Shown here: piece after piece, positions 31,516-43,205 of the stretch
Layout of the letters: each line of letters begins with the position of its first letter
Numbering within the stretch: the stretch's first letter is position 1
From: Aradus depressus
Lineage: Eukaryota; Arthropoda; Insecta; Hemiptera; Aradidae
Reading direction: 5' to 3'
DNA: 64,000 bases
NCBI GenBank assembly: GCA_963662175.1
Contig: OY759223.1
Span: 6,791,549-6,855,548 of the forward strand
Made by a program: the position numbers and the translations under genes
The notes under the pieces: model-generated
Told to the model about the DNA's origin: nothing
Databases searched by the model: none
The model's input: the letters and a program-made list of their open reading frames with translations, nothing else

Positions 31516-32079
31516 AAGACTTTTTTAAAGCTAATTCTTTAGCTATTCTTTACCCCCCCCCCCCCCCTCCCCCCTAAATGCCTTATCAATGACCCCTAAC
31601 GGAACATTCTGACTGTTTCAAATATTTTAGATATAATATATTATATATGAATTAAGAATCAAGAGGATTGTTTAAGGAATACAATCCAACAATAATAAAT
31701 TTTTATGGAATTAGACAATATAAAAGTTGAACAAGTTTTTGTTTTTATTTATTTATATTACCTTTCTACTATAATTATAGATCGTAAAAATGTCTACGGA
31801 CATTGTTATTTTAGCTGGATAAAGTTGGATCGATTTATAAACGCTACAATTTTTTTTTTTTTTTTTTTCATATTCAATAAATGTTTCTAACGATTAGAAA
31901 TGGGGTTGTTGGGAAATAAATCCCATTTTCTATATTTTTGTAAAGAATTTCTGCGGATTGAACTTATCATTTTATTTAGCGTGTTTTTGGACATAACGTA
32001 ACTGTTACACCAGACTCACTGAGACTACTAAAGGTTCAGCAAAGCTATGCAACATAAAACGAATTGTCAATCAAAAACC
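31516..32079. other. Unassigned DNA with a poly(C) run
   Basis: Poly(C) at about 31553-31567 and poly(T) at about 31851-31868; nothing else recognised. Confidence 0.4.
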
Positions 32080-32775
32080 TCCCGACTTATATATAACAGA
32101 GTGTCTTCCTATATATAACAAAGTGTCCTTTATAACAGAGTGTCTTTCTATATATAACAAAGTGTCCTCCTATATATAACAAAGTGTCCTCCTATATATA
32201 ACAGAGTGTCTTCCTATATATAACAGTGTCCTTTATAACAGAGTGTCTTTCTATATATACCAAAGTGTCCTCCTATATATAACAAAGTGTCCTCCTATAT
32301 ATAACAAAGTGTCTTCCTATATATAACAGTGTCCTTTATAACAGAGTGTCTTTCTATATATAACAAAGTGTCCTCCTATATATAACAAAGTGTCCTCCTA
32401 TATATAACAGAGTGTCTTCCTATATATAACAGTGTTCTTTATAACAGAGTGTCTTTCTATATATAACAAAGTGTCCTCCTATACATAATTGTGTGTCCTC
32501 CTATATATAACAGAGTGTTTTCCTATATATAACAGTGTCCTATATAACAAAGTGTATTTCTATATATAACAAAGTGTCCTCCTATACATAACAGAGTGTC
32601 CTTCTATATATAACAGAGTAGGTGTCCTATATATAACAGAGTATCCTCCTGTATACAACAGAGTGTCCTCTTATATATAAGAGACTGTCCACCTACATAT
32701 AACAGTGTCCTCTTATATATAACATCAGAGTATCCTCCTATATATAACAGAATGTCCTATTATATATAACATACA
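32080..32775. repeat. Minisatellite of about 22-23 bp
   Basis: About 30 units of the type CCTCCTATATATAACAAAGTG with unit variants (TCTTT, CAGAG, shortened units) that themselves repeat as a higher-order block of roughly 125-130 bp in the first half. Units degrade towards the right end. Confidence 0.92.
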
Positions 32776-32990
32776 GAACACTTGCATAATGATATCACGA
32801 TAAACACTGTCCGAAACAATAGATTGTTAACACAAGGTTTTTCAGCAAACATTACACTAATACGAACACAGAAATACGTACATTATCTCTACAACACTAA
32901 ACACGTAACGCTCCAATGAGCTGGAAACCCAACTTATTGCCTCCATAAAATATCATCATTAAAATTGTCTTCAATTCCTCATTATTGTTA
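32776..32990. other. Unassigned spacer
   Basis: Nothing recognised. Confidence 0.4.
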
Positions 32991-33421
32991 CTTCTCCAGA
33001 TATATGAAGTATAGGGGAAGTTAGGTAATCGGTCACAAGTTCGATTTTGAGTTTTAACCGGAATTACAAGTGTTTCAACATCTTGATTTGAAAAATAAAA
33101 ATCTGTGAACACGAGAACTCCTTATAGAATGAATGTACAAGTACGAAATTTTATATGTGTATCCAAAACCTCGTAAGTACGATTTCTATGATTTTCAGCT
33201 AATGGGACGGGGGGAGGGCTATGGGGAAGCTTAACTCAAAAACCCCAATAATTGCCGTTGTAATGAATGTATTGACATAAAATGTAGTATGAGGATTTAG
33301 GAGCCCCTATGTAAGTCAACTGTTGAATATTGGCGCAAACGGTCGACTGGTTTTGGAGGGGGAGCGAAAAGTTAATTGATTAATTCGTTGTAGGGAAGTA
33401 CATTGCCGGTGATTCACCGAC
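32991..33421 (-). repeat. Family A repeat, both termini present
   Basis: Reverse copy: begins at the 3' hairpin (CCAGATATATGAAGTATAGG), ends at the 5' terminus (AAGTACATTGCCGGTGATTC). About 430 bp, so one or more internal sub-repeats are missing. Confidence 0.9.
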
Positions 33422-33524
33422 TACTTTTTTATTATAATTTTTAAAATGATTAAAATAAAGAATAAATAAAATAAATGTGGCCATAACAAAACTGTTTTAT
33501 ACCAACCATGTTTATACGGATCAC

Positions 33525-33557
33525 TCTCTCCCCCCCCCCCCCCCCCCCCCCCCCCCT
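33525..33557. repeat. Poly(C) tract
   Basis: Uninterrupted C run of over 20 nt with pyrimidine flanks. Its length is likely to vary or be uncertain in the assembly. Confidence 0.85.
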
Positions 33558-33681
33558 CTCATACTGGCATTACTGTATATAAGAAAGTCACTCACAGAAT
33601 TACGTTGTACAATGAAACAAAGAAACCCGCTGATGCCAACACAGTACTTTCCTAGTAGTACCCAGTATGAAATGAATTTAA

Positions 33682-34435
33682 AGGCTACCTTACACGGTCA
33701 ATATTATTGAAGCAATATTATTGACGCAATATATGGTAAAAAAACGGTAGCCCTCCCACGACTCAATAATATTGATCAATAAAGTGTCAGTTTCAATTGT
33801 GCAGTCAAGGAGGATGGATCTAGCGTTTCTAATCGCATCCTAAAGTTGGTTCGGAGGGAGTTGAATATTTTTTTTACATCATCTGTCGTAGCATTAGGGA
33901 ATTTCTGTTGATAAAAATGAAGCAACCGTTCCATTGCTTGAGCTGTTTTGTCTCTGTCCCTGTATTCCTCTGAATTTATTTTCCATAAAACTGGCTTGGA
34001 CTTATATAACTAAAACAATCATTACCCCTTTTGAAATGACAAAATAACCACTTTTATTATTATATTATTTTGAAAATCGATGTAAATACAGCACCTACCT
34101 CACCTCTATGTACATTAAAATAAATTTCCTTTCATCTTCTTTTTTATCTTGTGAACACTTGTTTCGCTTCTTTTCACTATCAATTTCAGTTTCCATCTCC
34201 AAAACAAACACCCTCTACAGCGTCTATAGAACAACTGGCGTTTTATTGCACAATATGGTGTATACCCCTCACACGGTGTCAATAATATTGACGGATTCAA
34301 TAAAAATCAAACGGATTTTATTTTTTTCAATATTATTGCCATCAATATTATTGTTTCAATGTACTCCTTATACGTTTAATATATTGATCAATATCGATAT
34401 TGCTCCAATAATATTGACCGTGTAAGGTGGCCTTA
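33682..34435. mobile_element. PIF/Harbinger-type element, about 750 bp
   Basis: The left end AGGCTACCTTACACGGTCAA and the right end, reverse-complemented, AGGCCACCTTACACGGTCAA form the inverted termini, flanked by TAA on both sides (3-bp duplication typical of Harbinger). Runs of CAATAATATTG palindromes lie inside both ends. It carries coding remnants on the - strand but no DDE transposase. Confidence 0.85.
33776..34009 (-). pseudogene. MADF-like exon remnant inside Harbinger element
   Basis: Reverse frame open after an acceptor-like TTTTAG (34010-34015): KPVLWKINSEEYRDRDKTAQ, then HFYQQKFPNATTDDVKKIFN and SLRTNF, stop at 33776. This matches the MADF/Myb-like DNA-binding protein that Harbinger elements carry as a second ORF. 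A further - strand stretch (about 34090-34220) with METEIDSEKKRNKC may be another exon. The element seems to keep part of its MADF gene while lacking the transposase. Confidence 0.65.
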
Positions 34436-34559
34436 AGAGAGAGTACGATCTATGCATAATTGTTTTGTATAAGAAAGTCCTGTTATGGCCTTATCATATA
34501 TTTTTTATTATATTTGCTGAAAATAATTATTTTTGCAACTGTTCTTTGGGGTTATGTAG

Positions 34560-34765
34560 ATTTTTTTATTTTTGCCTTATGTACCTACGATGCATATTAG
34601 CCATGTCACTGATATCTAGGTATTTACGACATCCATGGCCCCGGGAGGGAGTTTCTATCTGTGAAATAAAACTCACTCCCGGACGGGATTCGAACCCGCA
34701 AACCAAGGGTGAGACCATGCGACCAAAGCCCTACGCTCTAGCCCGCACGGCCACCATTGCTCCCT
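34560..34765 (-). repeat. SINE-beta, near full length
   Basis: Same structure as the 16799-17014 copy: B-box GGGATTCGAACCC on the + strand, ACTCCCGGACGG, GCATATTAGCCATG tail, T-rich end at left. No clear target duplication. Confidence 0.9.
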
Positions 34766-35125
34766 ATTTTGAAGAGTTAAAATGATATTACTTTCAGTGG
34801 AATGTGATGAAGTGCAATATACAGCGGACATTTAACGGACATTTAACTATTTTTCCTATAATCAGTTGATATATGATTTCTGAACTATTTTTACGACCTC
34901 GTTACCATGGAATCAGTTCCCCATATCAGTGCCACTTGAATGATAATCTCACATTTTAATGTCGACTTAAAGCAAACATTTATGGAATTTTCAAAGAATT
35001 GGTGTGTTGCATTTTAACTAATACTAAATCTAAAATGCATATAGGCAACTGACTCTCCGAACAATGCATGGTTGCCAAGTAATTGCATAATTTCAATTTG
35101 AACCAGATACTTAGTATAAGTGCAC
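34766..35125. other. Unassigned DNA
   Basis: Nothing recognised. Confidence 0.4.
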
Positions 35126-35262
35126 AAGTAGCTCAGTGATATGCGTTTCAAAACCCGACTGAGGTCCTTATGTTTTTTTATATAGGAGATGAGAAAACCT
35201 TGAGCACACCGTCCTTCGGATGTGACGTTAAGTGACTTTAGGATGTCAGACCCACACCCTAG
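35126..35262 (+). repeat. SINE-alpha, degenerate 5' half
   Basis: A-box AGTAGCTCAGTG, then a deletion removing the anticodon-like region, then the central block GCACACCGTCCTTCGGATG. Confidence 0.75.
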
Positions 35263-35407
35263 GAAAAATAACCACTTTATTTACATCATAAAATTTTACC
35301 TTTGTAGAATTACAATTATTCTGGTCGAGTAATTAACCATAATTCAATAAAGCATTATCGTTAAATCACATATGCATACACATACACGTGTCATCCAGAT
35401 ACATATT

Positions 35408-35580
35408 TATACTTTTTTTATGTTAATATATTCTAGTCTTATGTAGGATGCATATTAGCCATCCATCCTCTAAAACGGTGTTACATATTGCTTAAAACTC
35501 TCCCGTACAGGAATCGAACCTGCAATCATAGTAGGACCATGCGACCATAATCCTAAGCTCTAGTCCGCACTGCCACTATT
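35408..35580 (-). repeat. SINE-beta, degenerate
   Basis: Recognised by GCATATTAGCCATCC, GGAATCGAACCTGC and CCTAAGCTCTAGTCCGCACTG; older than the other two copies. Confidence 0.75.
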
Positions 35581-35661
35581 TGTACATATACTGAACAGTG
35601 TGCACGTACGAGATCCGCACTGCCACTATTTGTACATATACTGAACAGTGTGCACGTACGA
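35562..35661 (+). repeat. 50-bp perfect tandem duplication
   Basis: Two adjacent copies of a unit starting TCCGCACTGCCACTATTTG and ending GCACGTACGAG. They span the end of the SINE-beta fragment and the start of the next SINE. Confidence 0.9.
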
Positions 35662-35910
35662 GGGCGCTGCTTGCTGGAAAAAACATGAGCACGCCGTCCT
35701 TTGGATGGAAAGTTAAGCGATGGTTCCGAGCCTGTGCGATGTCAGGTGCTTGTTAAAGACCCCTACCCAAATAAACCTAGATAGGTATAATTTAGGACTC
35801 CCATAGTAGAGTCCGGCTCATGATCACCTGAACGACGAAAGAGCGCTCTAGTAGTAGGCGATATGACCTTGTAGTTAATGGCCGGGCAAGAGTCATAATA
35901 ACTAACTTAG
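35661..35910 (+). repeat. SINE-alpha, head deleted
   Basis: GGCGCTGC start joined to the body: GCACGCCGTCCTTTGGATGG, GGACTCCCATAGTAGAGTC, AAAGAGCGCTCTAGTAG. Confidence 0.85.
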
Positions 35911-35940
35911 ATAAGAACATTAAAAAGAAACTCATAGGAG

Positions 35941-36040
35941 GATCACTGGCCGTGTTCTTCCCCAGCACGAATCATTCAATCACGTTTTCGCTCTCACTCC
36001 AAAAATCCAATCGATTAAATTGGCTAAAAATCAATTGTAT
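35941..36040 (+). repeat. Family A repeat, 5' fragment
   Basis: GGATCACTGGCCGTGTTCTT then CCCCAGCACGAATCATTCAA, the family's 5' end, truncated by a SINE fragment. Confidence 0.65.
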
Positions 36041-36069
36041 TTTTATACTGGAGAAAAAATAGTTTGGTA

Positions 36070-36183
36070 GGAAAAATTTAGTACTTCCACAGTAGTAGGG
36101 CTCATGTCCACCAGAGCGACAAAAGTAGTAGGCGATATGACCTTAGTAGTTAAATTCCATGCATGAGTCACAATAACTAACTA
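36070..36183 (+). repeat. SINE-alpha 3' fragment, degenerate
   Basis: AAATTTAGTACTTCCACAG, GGGCTCATGTCCACCAGAG, GTAGGCGATATGACC, ATGAGTCACAATAACTAAC. Confidence 0.75.
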
Positions 36184-36729
36184 ATTAATTGTGATGTATA
36201 AAAAATACACACATTTAAATTATTAATATTAAAAAATTAATTTTATTTATTTTCCTATAAAATCCAAGAAGCAACTGAATTAGTAAATAAATAATATGAA
36301 TGCATTTTCTTTTAAAACAAATGAGTATAAAACAAGACAAGGCCATCAGCTGTTTTTGAATTAGTGTAGATGAGGCAATGGTGTGTGGTCTGGGTTGAGA
36401 TGTGAAGGTGGACAGAGAGTTGTTGTTTAGGCTTAACATGTGATGAACTAATTAACAGTAAAATTGATGCAATGAAGGTACTGGTATTTATTTATAATTA
36501 CAAAATATATATATACCCAAAAATATATAACTTTGATTTGAAGAATGGCAAAAATATAAAACAGAAAAAAAAAAAAAAAATGAAATAGTTTTAAGAATTT
36601 AGTTTTTACGATTTTTCTTTTGATTTTTTTTTCAATGTTTAGTTTTTAATTTTATAATGTAGATGTAAGAAAATAAACCCAATTATTTGTCCTCGTAAAT
36701 TCTCTGCTATTCATTTTCCCTGTTAATCC
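36184..36729. other. Unassigned AT-rich DNA
   Basis: Nothing recognised. Confidence 0.4.
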
Positions 36730-36975
36730 AGTAAGATCATTTAAAACCCTCTGGATTAGATTTAATATTTTTGAAAAATTTAGAAAAACAATATGGCATC
36801 TCTTTAGAAATCCAAATGAAAAGTTTGTTCATTGAAATTTTTTAAAATTACGTGCACTTTCTTCAAAATTGCACGTCTACTTTTGATATTTTTTTAGGGC
36901 CCCTTTCGAAAACTACTGTAGAAATCAAAATTTAGTAAAAGAAAAGTGATAACATTTCTACAGGAAATGTGGTAA
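36730..36975 (+). repeat. Family B repeat, uninterrupted copy
   Basis: AACAATATGGCATCTCTTTA, GGGCCCCTTTCGAAAAC and CTACAGGAAATGTGG match the family B blocks at 17240-17505 and 22057-22355. This copy shows the pre-insertion order at the jockey site. Confidence 0.85.
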
Positions 36976-37603
36976 TTTAATTTTATTATTTATTCTTTTT
37001 ATTTGAATTCATATTTATTTAATTATTATTATTTAATTATTATTAATCCAATTATTATTTATATTTTTATTTAACAACATAATTTTCTTTATCACAGTAT
37101 ATAATGTGTATATATAATAACTATATGTAAAATTTCTTCATTTTTTAGAGAAAAAATAAACATTGTGAAGACTGCTTTCGAAGAAGAGTTGTACAGAAGA
37201 TGGATTTCACTATATTGTTGAAACTGAACAAATGAACAATGTTTTATTGCAAACTTTTTTTTGTTGAACATTTTATTATAGCCATCTTTTACGTATACAG
37301 CCAGTAACAAAAATGTTCGGACGGTTTGATTTTTCAATAAAAAATTATAATAATTAAATGCAAAAGTAATAAAAAATAATTTAAAAAAATAATTAAAGCC
37401 ATTTTTCAATCAAGAATAAGAATTCAAAAGTGGGTTAGGATAAAGGAAAAACAGCTTTCATTAGAACAAATAAATATTTTAATTTAATAAATTTTATAAC
37501 AAGTAATGTAGGTAACAAAAATTTTCGGACAAAAATGTAAACAACTATAAATAAATTCAATGTTTTTTTTACGATTTCACAAATTCAAAAACCATAATGT
37601 TAA

Positions 37604-38202
37604 TTAATATTTGGTTGGGTACCCTTTTTGTGTAATAACATCTTTCATTCGATTCGGCATTGATGATGAAACTAATTTTTTGGTGAAATTTGGAGATATT
37701 TTACCCCACTCTTCTAATAACTTTTGTTTCAATTCGTTTTTTGAAGCAATGGGTGTTAATCTAATTTTCCTGTCGAGCTCACCCCATACGTGTTCAATTG
37801 GGTTGAGATCGGGCGATTGGGGGGGGGTTTCATAACTTTAGGGCAGTTATACAAAAGCCAAGTACGTACCAATTCACAGGTGTGTTTCGGATCGTTGTCT
37901 TGGTAAAAATGAAAAGTCCGTAAAATCCCAAGTTTTTCAGCACTCTTTTTCAAATTGCTCCTTAGTAATTCGGCATAAACTTTTCCAGTCATGGTGGTTT
38001 CAATGAAAACCAGTTCACCAATTCCACTAGACGCCATACACCCCCACACCATCACTGAGCCACCCCCATGTTTTACTATTGGTTTTAAATTTTTTGGATT
38101 CCGCTCCTCATTACGCCTTCTCCAAATTTTGTCGCGACTGTCGGGACTAAATATATTAAACTTACATTCAAAAGTATTTGCTTGCAATAGAACAAACCGC
38201 AA
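37604..38202 (-). pseudogene. Tc1 transposase, catalytic half, frameshifted
   Basis: On the - strand: ECKFNIFSPDSRDKIWRRR, KHGGGSVMVWGCMASSGIGE and FHFYQDNDPKHT (second catalytic Asp). A frameshift in a C/G run at about 37818-37827 moves the rest (NPIEHVWGEL with the third acidic residue, to GYPTKY and the stop at 37604-37606) into another frame. The first catalytic Asp of the usual SDES motif appears lost. Confidence 0.9.
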
Positions 38203-38787
38203 TAATAAAATATTCTTGTATCTTGTAACTCTTCACAACATAAAAAGAAATCTCAGGTCATGTAATGTCAGAAAACTAGATTTTTGTGATATGACGTTGG
38301 AAGAGAGCGACAGCAGCGCTGACCCTCGGCAGAAACCGTCCCTTCCCCCTACTCTATCCCCTCCACCTTCCCTCTAAAGAAACTAAGTACCCAATTTTTC
38401 TAATTTAAACGTTTTTTCTCCGATATTTCGACAAATAAATGTTTCCAGATCATGTCCGTTTACTTCCATGTAATATATGTATACATATACTATTACTTTA
38501 CTTTTGTTTACTTCCCTATACATATAATATATGTATACATAATAATATGTACTAAAAATTTTGTAGTCGTGTGAACATCAGAGATCAATTGCATGCGTGT
38601 GTTTATGTGAGAGCTCAAACGCTTTGACCTGACATCGTACAGGCTCATGACCATCGCTTAACATCCCATCCGAAGGACGGAGTGCTTAAGTTTATTTTAC
38701 CTCGCAGATGAATGACATTACTCCAAAAAATTTCTGAATGATTCTGGAACTCTTTTGCGAAGCTCAATCTTTTTTTTTATATTTTTT
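38203..38787. other. Insertion splitting the Tc1 transposase
   Basis: Foreign DNA including an inverted SINE-alpha fragment. Transposase residues (KKIELRKRVPESFRNF in a shifted frame) resume at about 38720-38787. Confidence 0.7.
38628..38710 (-). repeat. SINE-alpha fragment, inverted
   Basis: CCTGACATCGTACAGGCTC, CCATCCGAAGGACGG and TTAAGTTTATTTTACCTC are the central block of the family read backwards. Confidence 0.85.
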
Positions 38788-39150
38788 TCACTCACAAACG
38801 GTTTTTGGTACTCTCCCATTATATCCTGCTTCTTTTAGAATTCTTCGAACATTTTGTGGGTGAACTTTCTTTCCCGTTTCTCTGTATACCTCGGCGACGA
38901 TCTGAGGTGCACTCCTCGAGGGCTTGTTTTTAATTTTCCGGACAACGCTACACCTTTCTCGGTCGTTTAATACTCTTGGACGGCCAGAGGAAGATTTCAA
39001 ATCTATCCGATCCTCGTGCTTATACCTTCTTTTTACATCGGCTACGGTGCTTTTACTTCGGCCTACCATACCACCGATTTTGCGGACACTTAATCCTTTT
39101 TCATAATTAAAAATTATTATCTGTTGAACTTCGAAAGATGTTCGACCCAT
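38788..39150 (-). pseudogene. Tc1 transposase, N-terminal DNA-binding half
   Basis: MGRTSFEVQQIIIFNYEKG starts a paired-type double helix-turn-helix (SVRKIGGMVGRSKSTVADVK; RSAPQIVAEVYRETGKKVH) ending GYNGRVPKT, then a frameshift and stop. It begins about 140 bp inside the inner right repeat and is intact over its 120 residues. Confidence 0.9.
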
Positions 39151-39518
39151 CTTGACAGCAGGAAATACAAATAACTACTGAATGCAGTAATAGAAGGATA
39201 TAAACACATTTTATTTGTTCGGTATTAGCGGTTGGTTGAGAAGGGATTAAAGATCATGATCAGAGTCGCATTTGTTTACAAAACAAACAACAGGTGTCCA
39301 GAAAATTTTGTTACGTGAATTTCTTGTCTTCAATTATTAATGCAAAATTTCCTATTAGCTGTAAATGTTGAATTAATTGTTTAACGGCGTTTTGAAATGA
39401 TTGATGATCTCGAAATTTAAAACTTTGCTTGAATTAAATATTTTGCCATATAACTATGTGTAACTGCAAAAGAAAAACAAAATTATAAATTGTCCGAAAA
39501 TTTTTGTTACTGATTGTA

Positions 39519-42058
39519 TATGTGAGCATTTAAAATGCTACATATTAATAAAATAGTTTTTATATATTTTATGTTTCAATTAAACTAAAATGCTCACGTT
39601 TACAATTCTACAATTCTTCGTGGAATATGAAAGTATTATCCTACCTCCATGTATGTTATTCTCTCCAATATGGAAACAAGGATTGCTTCCTGAGGGATTA
39701 AGGCATCAAATTAGACTGAAAGGATTTTATTACAATATAAATTCCCTGCTGCCTACCCATAATGCCCTGGAATATGCCTATAAATTTTATTACAACCGCT
39801 AAGTGATTGGTGGCTGTTCCTTTACCATGAAAACAATTTATCTTTTCATAATTTCACTTTGCCAATCTATTTATGAAATAAGTTGTTATTGAATTTCATT
39901 TTTTAATTTATTGCCTGTTGAGTAAAATTGCCCATTTTTTCAGTTGCTTGACTCTTCAGCAATTTAATTAAATTTTTCTTGTCATTGACTGAATTGTTAG
40001 TGCTGATATCGGAAATTGTTGAATGAAATGTTTACTTCCCTTATTATGATTAAATGTACTAAACAGATCTGAAAAAAAAAAAAAAAAAATCTTTATTACC
40101 TGAAAATCTCAGGAATATCGGATTTAAAATTGTAGTACTCTATGTACAAACATTCATTTTAGGCTTTAACTAACTCGGATCATGTGCAAAAAAATATGGA
40201 GAATTGGAGCCGCAAAGAATACTCACCTATATTCTACATTTCTACTTCGGCTATTTTGGTTAGGACCAATCAGATCGTATCTACTCATGGTTGACTATCA
40301 CCGTATCTGGTATAAGCTCATTATCGACATTGCTGTATTAATGTTTATCAGAAAATATGAAGAGTCCGCGCGACAAGTACGTTCTATATTCTCTATTTCT
40401 TTCTCGGCTATTTTTGTTAGAATCAGAACAAATTTTCATATTTTCTTATGGTTGACGTATCTGGTTGAAGTTTCTCTAATGCAATAATATGTTTTTATAG
40501 GCTAAAGAGGCTACACCTAAACTTAAACCTAAGTTTCTGTTCTTCTAAACCTAAGGAATATTTATTTGGTGGAATTTACTTTTTTATGGGTCCATCGATC
40601 TCTACATCTTAGACTACACGTTATTTACCTTATGTATTCTTATGACGTATCCTATTACCATGTTACTGTTTAACGGATATAAATATCATTATACTTTAGG
40701 TGGTGGGGTGTCTTTCTTTTTGTCAGGTTGAGGCAGGTCTTTGGTAAAGGTATTATCCACGGTTCAGTGCGCGCTAAGCCTAAAAAAATAAAAAGTTTAA
40801 TTACACTCAAAATAATTATTTACATAAAAAATAAGAGTCTAAATGATTTCAAAATACAAGTGAAAAAATTAATGTGTGTTATTGGGGAGTGGGGCAACAC
40901 TGATTGCATTTAACCTTCTTAAGTGTTAGTTAATTCATGGACTCAATAAATTAGAGGAATTATTCTTAATACAATACACAAATGGTTGAAGAATCTGTTT
41001 CAGGCATAGATTGAAGAAATATTTGTTAAAAGTGAATACATTTCAATAATGTTTCACTCCAAGTATGTAATACTGCTTTTCTATTTCTTAACCAATTAGG
41101 CTTATTTCTGCAATAACATTTTTCATGTGAGAAAACTTTATACAATTTATAAATTACCAAGGGAAAAATATGTACGTAAAGAATTGGTATCGTAAACTAT
41201 ATTTTAATAAAACAAAATTGGAGATAATTTTCACAAAGTGAAGCCATTAGAATATTCGGAACGTGATTTTACTTTCCATTTTAATTATTTGAGATGTGAA
41301 CTAATGGGTTAAATTCTTCAAGTATAATATCTTAAGGAAATATGGTTTACATTAAGAAATATTTGAAAATCCGGGCTCTAATTATTTAGAGTAGTCAACA
41401 TTTTCATTAATATTATGTTCCTATATCCAGAAATGCTTCCTCAAAAACTTATGGTAAATAAAATTAGTGCATAAAGTTATCTTTACAATTCAGGAAATTA
41501 GAACACTTAATATTTTATTATTTTTTCAAGTACATACATTTAAAATTTACTTTCTTAAGAAAGAAAAAAATAAATATTTTCCTCAGTATTTTTTGGGATT
41601 AATATAATCGAAAACATCTTAAATTAATCAGCTAACTCAAAATGCATTTCATTCGCTTGAATACAGTTTTGCTTTCAAGGTTCCTGATAATGCATTTATT
41701 TTTCAAGTACTTTGAAGCTCTGCATTGAATGTATCTACTTATTTCAAATTATTTAGTAACATAAATCTAGGTTTCTCTTGGAAGAACCTTCATCGTCGAG
41801 TTACTAAAGTTGTTTACCATCAGATTACTTACTACATTATGAACAGCTTACTGGCAATATCGAACAGATAATTTGATTTTCTTCTGATATTTTTGGCACA
41901 AGAAATTTGAGGATTTTCCCTCATAGCTTAAGCGATGATATATTGTATTAAAGTGTTGAGAGAATCGAGTAAAAAAAATATATTGAGACAAAATCTTTAA
42001 ACAATAATTAATATAAGGGATGAATAGTTTAATTTTCAAGAGAAGAAAAGATTTTATT
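39519..42058. other. Unassigned 2.5-kb AT-rich region
   Basis: No gene or known repeat could be supported. At about 40193-40310 and 40355-40470 two diverged direct copies of a roughly 115-bp segment share TCGGCTATTTT and TGGTTGAC blocks. A poly(A) tract is at about 40071-40089. Confidence 0.4.
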
Positions 42059-42059
42059 T

Positions 42060-42407
42060 CCCCAGCTGTTTAGGGGAAGTTATAAAATCAGACAGAAATT
42101 CAGTGCAGAGTTTTCAAACAAAAAGAATCTTCTGTCTGTGAATCGGTGAACGCGGTGACTCCCAAAATAATGACTTTATGGAAATTTTATATGTGCATCA
42201 AGAACATTCTAAGGACGACACCTATTAATTTTCAGAGAATAGGAAAGGGGGGACAAAAATCCCAATAACTGCCGATGTAATGAATGTATCGATACAAAAT
42301 TTAGTATGTGGATTCAGAAACCACTACGCAAGTCAAATATTGAGTTGGAGTGCTAAAATGTAATTGATTAATTAGTTCTGGGGAAGTACATAGCCGGTGA
42401 TTCACCG
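42060..42407 (-). repeat. Family A repeat, both termini
   Basis: CCCAGCTGTTTAGGGGAAGT at the left and GGGGAAGTACATAGCCGGTG at the right; shortened interior. Confidence 0.9.
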
Positions 42408-42584
42408 AATACTTTTTTAAATTAATTTCGACTCTAGAATACACTGACAAAGTATTACACAAACGATTGGTTACATGAGTCTTCAGAATTCTACTTATAT
42501 CAGTTTTCTTTCTATCTTAGACTTTTTGTGATATTGTTGCGTTCCACATACTTCAATAGTGAGACATTTGTTTATAAAATAAAA

Positions 42585-43205
42585 TAACTTTATTGACATT
42601 CTTTAACAAAAGCCTCTCCTTTTGGAGGTTTTGAGTCTACTGCTCTTTCAACAGAAGAAATCAGAAAAGAATTTAATGATTGTTCCTAAACTAAATTAAA
42701 TTATTTCTTAAATAAAACTGTTATTTCTTGATTAAAAATACAAATAATAAATAAAACCAGATAAAACAAAAGTAAAAATGAAAGTTATTTCTTAAATAAT
42801 ACAGTTACACATTTGTTCCATGTTTCTCTGTTGTTGGCCACTGTGCACCATCCATCCCCTATTCTCTCCACTATCTCGTCCCTCCACCGCAGTCCAGGTC
42901 TTCCTTTTCCTCTGTCTCTAGGAATCCACTCCGTGCAGACTTTAGCCCATCGTCGAGGATCCATCCTTATCACATGCCCGGCCCTTCTCCACTTCAGCAA
43001 GTGTGCTTCCTTCGTGGCAGGCTTCTCAGCCTCACCTTCCGTAGAACCTCGCTGTTTCTTATCCTGTCACTTATCTTTATTCAAAGCATGCATTGGTTTA
43101 CTTCCAGACGACGATCCAGCTTCTGTCAGCGACCAGGTCTGTGCGCTATATAGGATGGATGGATAGACGCAGGTCATCAGGATTTTGGCTTTCAGGTCAA
43201 CTGCA
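42585..43205 (-). pseudogene. 5'-truncated RTE-like LINE
   Basis: The - strand encodes the RTE ORF2 C-terminus: LKAKILMTCVYPSILYSAQTW (about 43200-43130), a frame disturbance near 43080, then LLKWRRAGHVIRM, RRWAKVCTEW and GLRWRDEIVERIG, stop at 42785. An A-rich 3'UTR follows to about 42585. The sequence is distinct from the intact RTE at 24351-28596, so it is another RTE lineage. Confidence 0.8.

Larger units (their letters stand above)
37296..39518 (-). mobile_element. Tc1-type DNA transposon with IR/DR ends, inactive
   Basis: Inverted ends CAGCCAGTAACAAAAATGTT (37298-) and CAATCAGTAACAAAAATTTT (from 39516 backwards) are bordered by TA at both sides. A second copy of the GTAACAAAAATTTTCGGAC box lies about 200 bp inside each end (about 37513 and 39317), which is the IR/DR layout of one Tc1 group. 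The transposase on the - strand is interrupted. The element is 2.2 kb, longer than the usual 1.6-1.7 kb because of an internal insertion. Confidence 0.93.

Noticed and set aside
32080..32775. CRISPR-like array
   Set aside because: Units are contiguous with no unique spacers, in a eukaryotic context; it is a minisatellite.
40182..40487. 101-codon open frame with hydrophobic residues
   Set aside because: It spans two diverged copies of a short duplicated segment, with no recognisable domain and an AT-driven composition.
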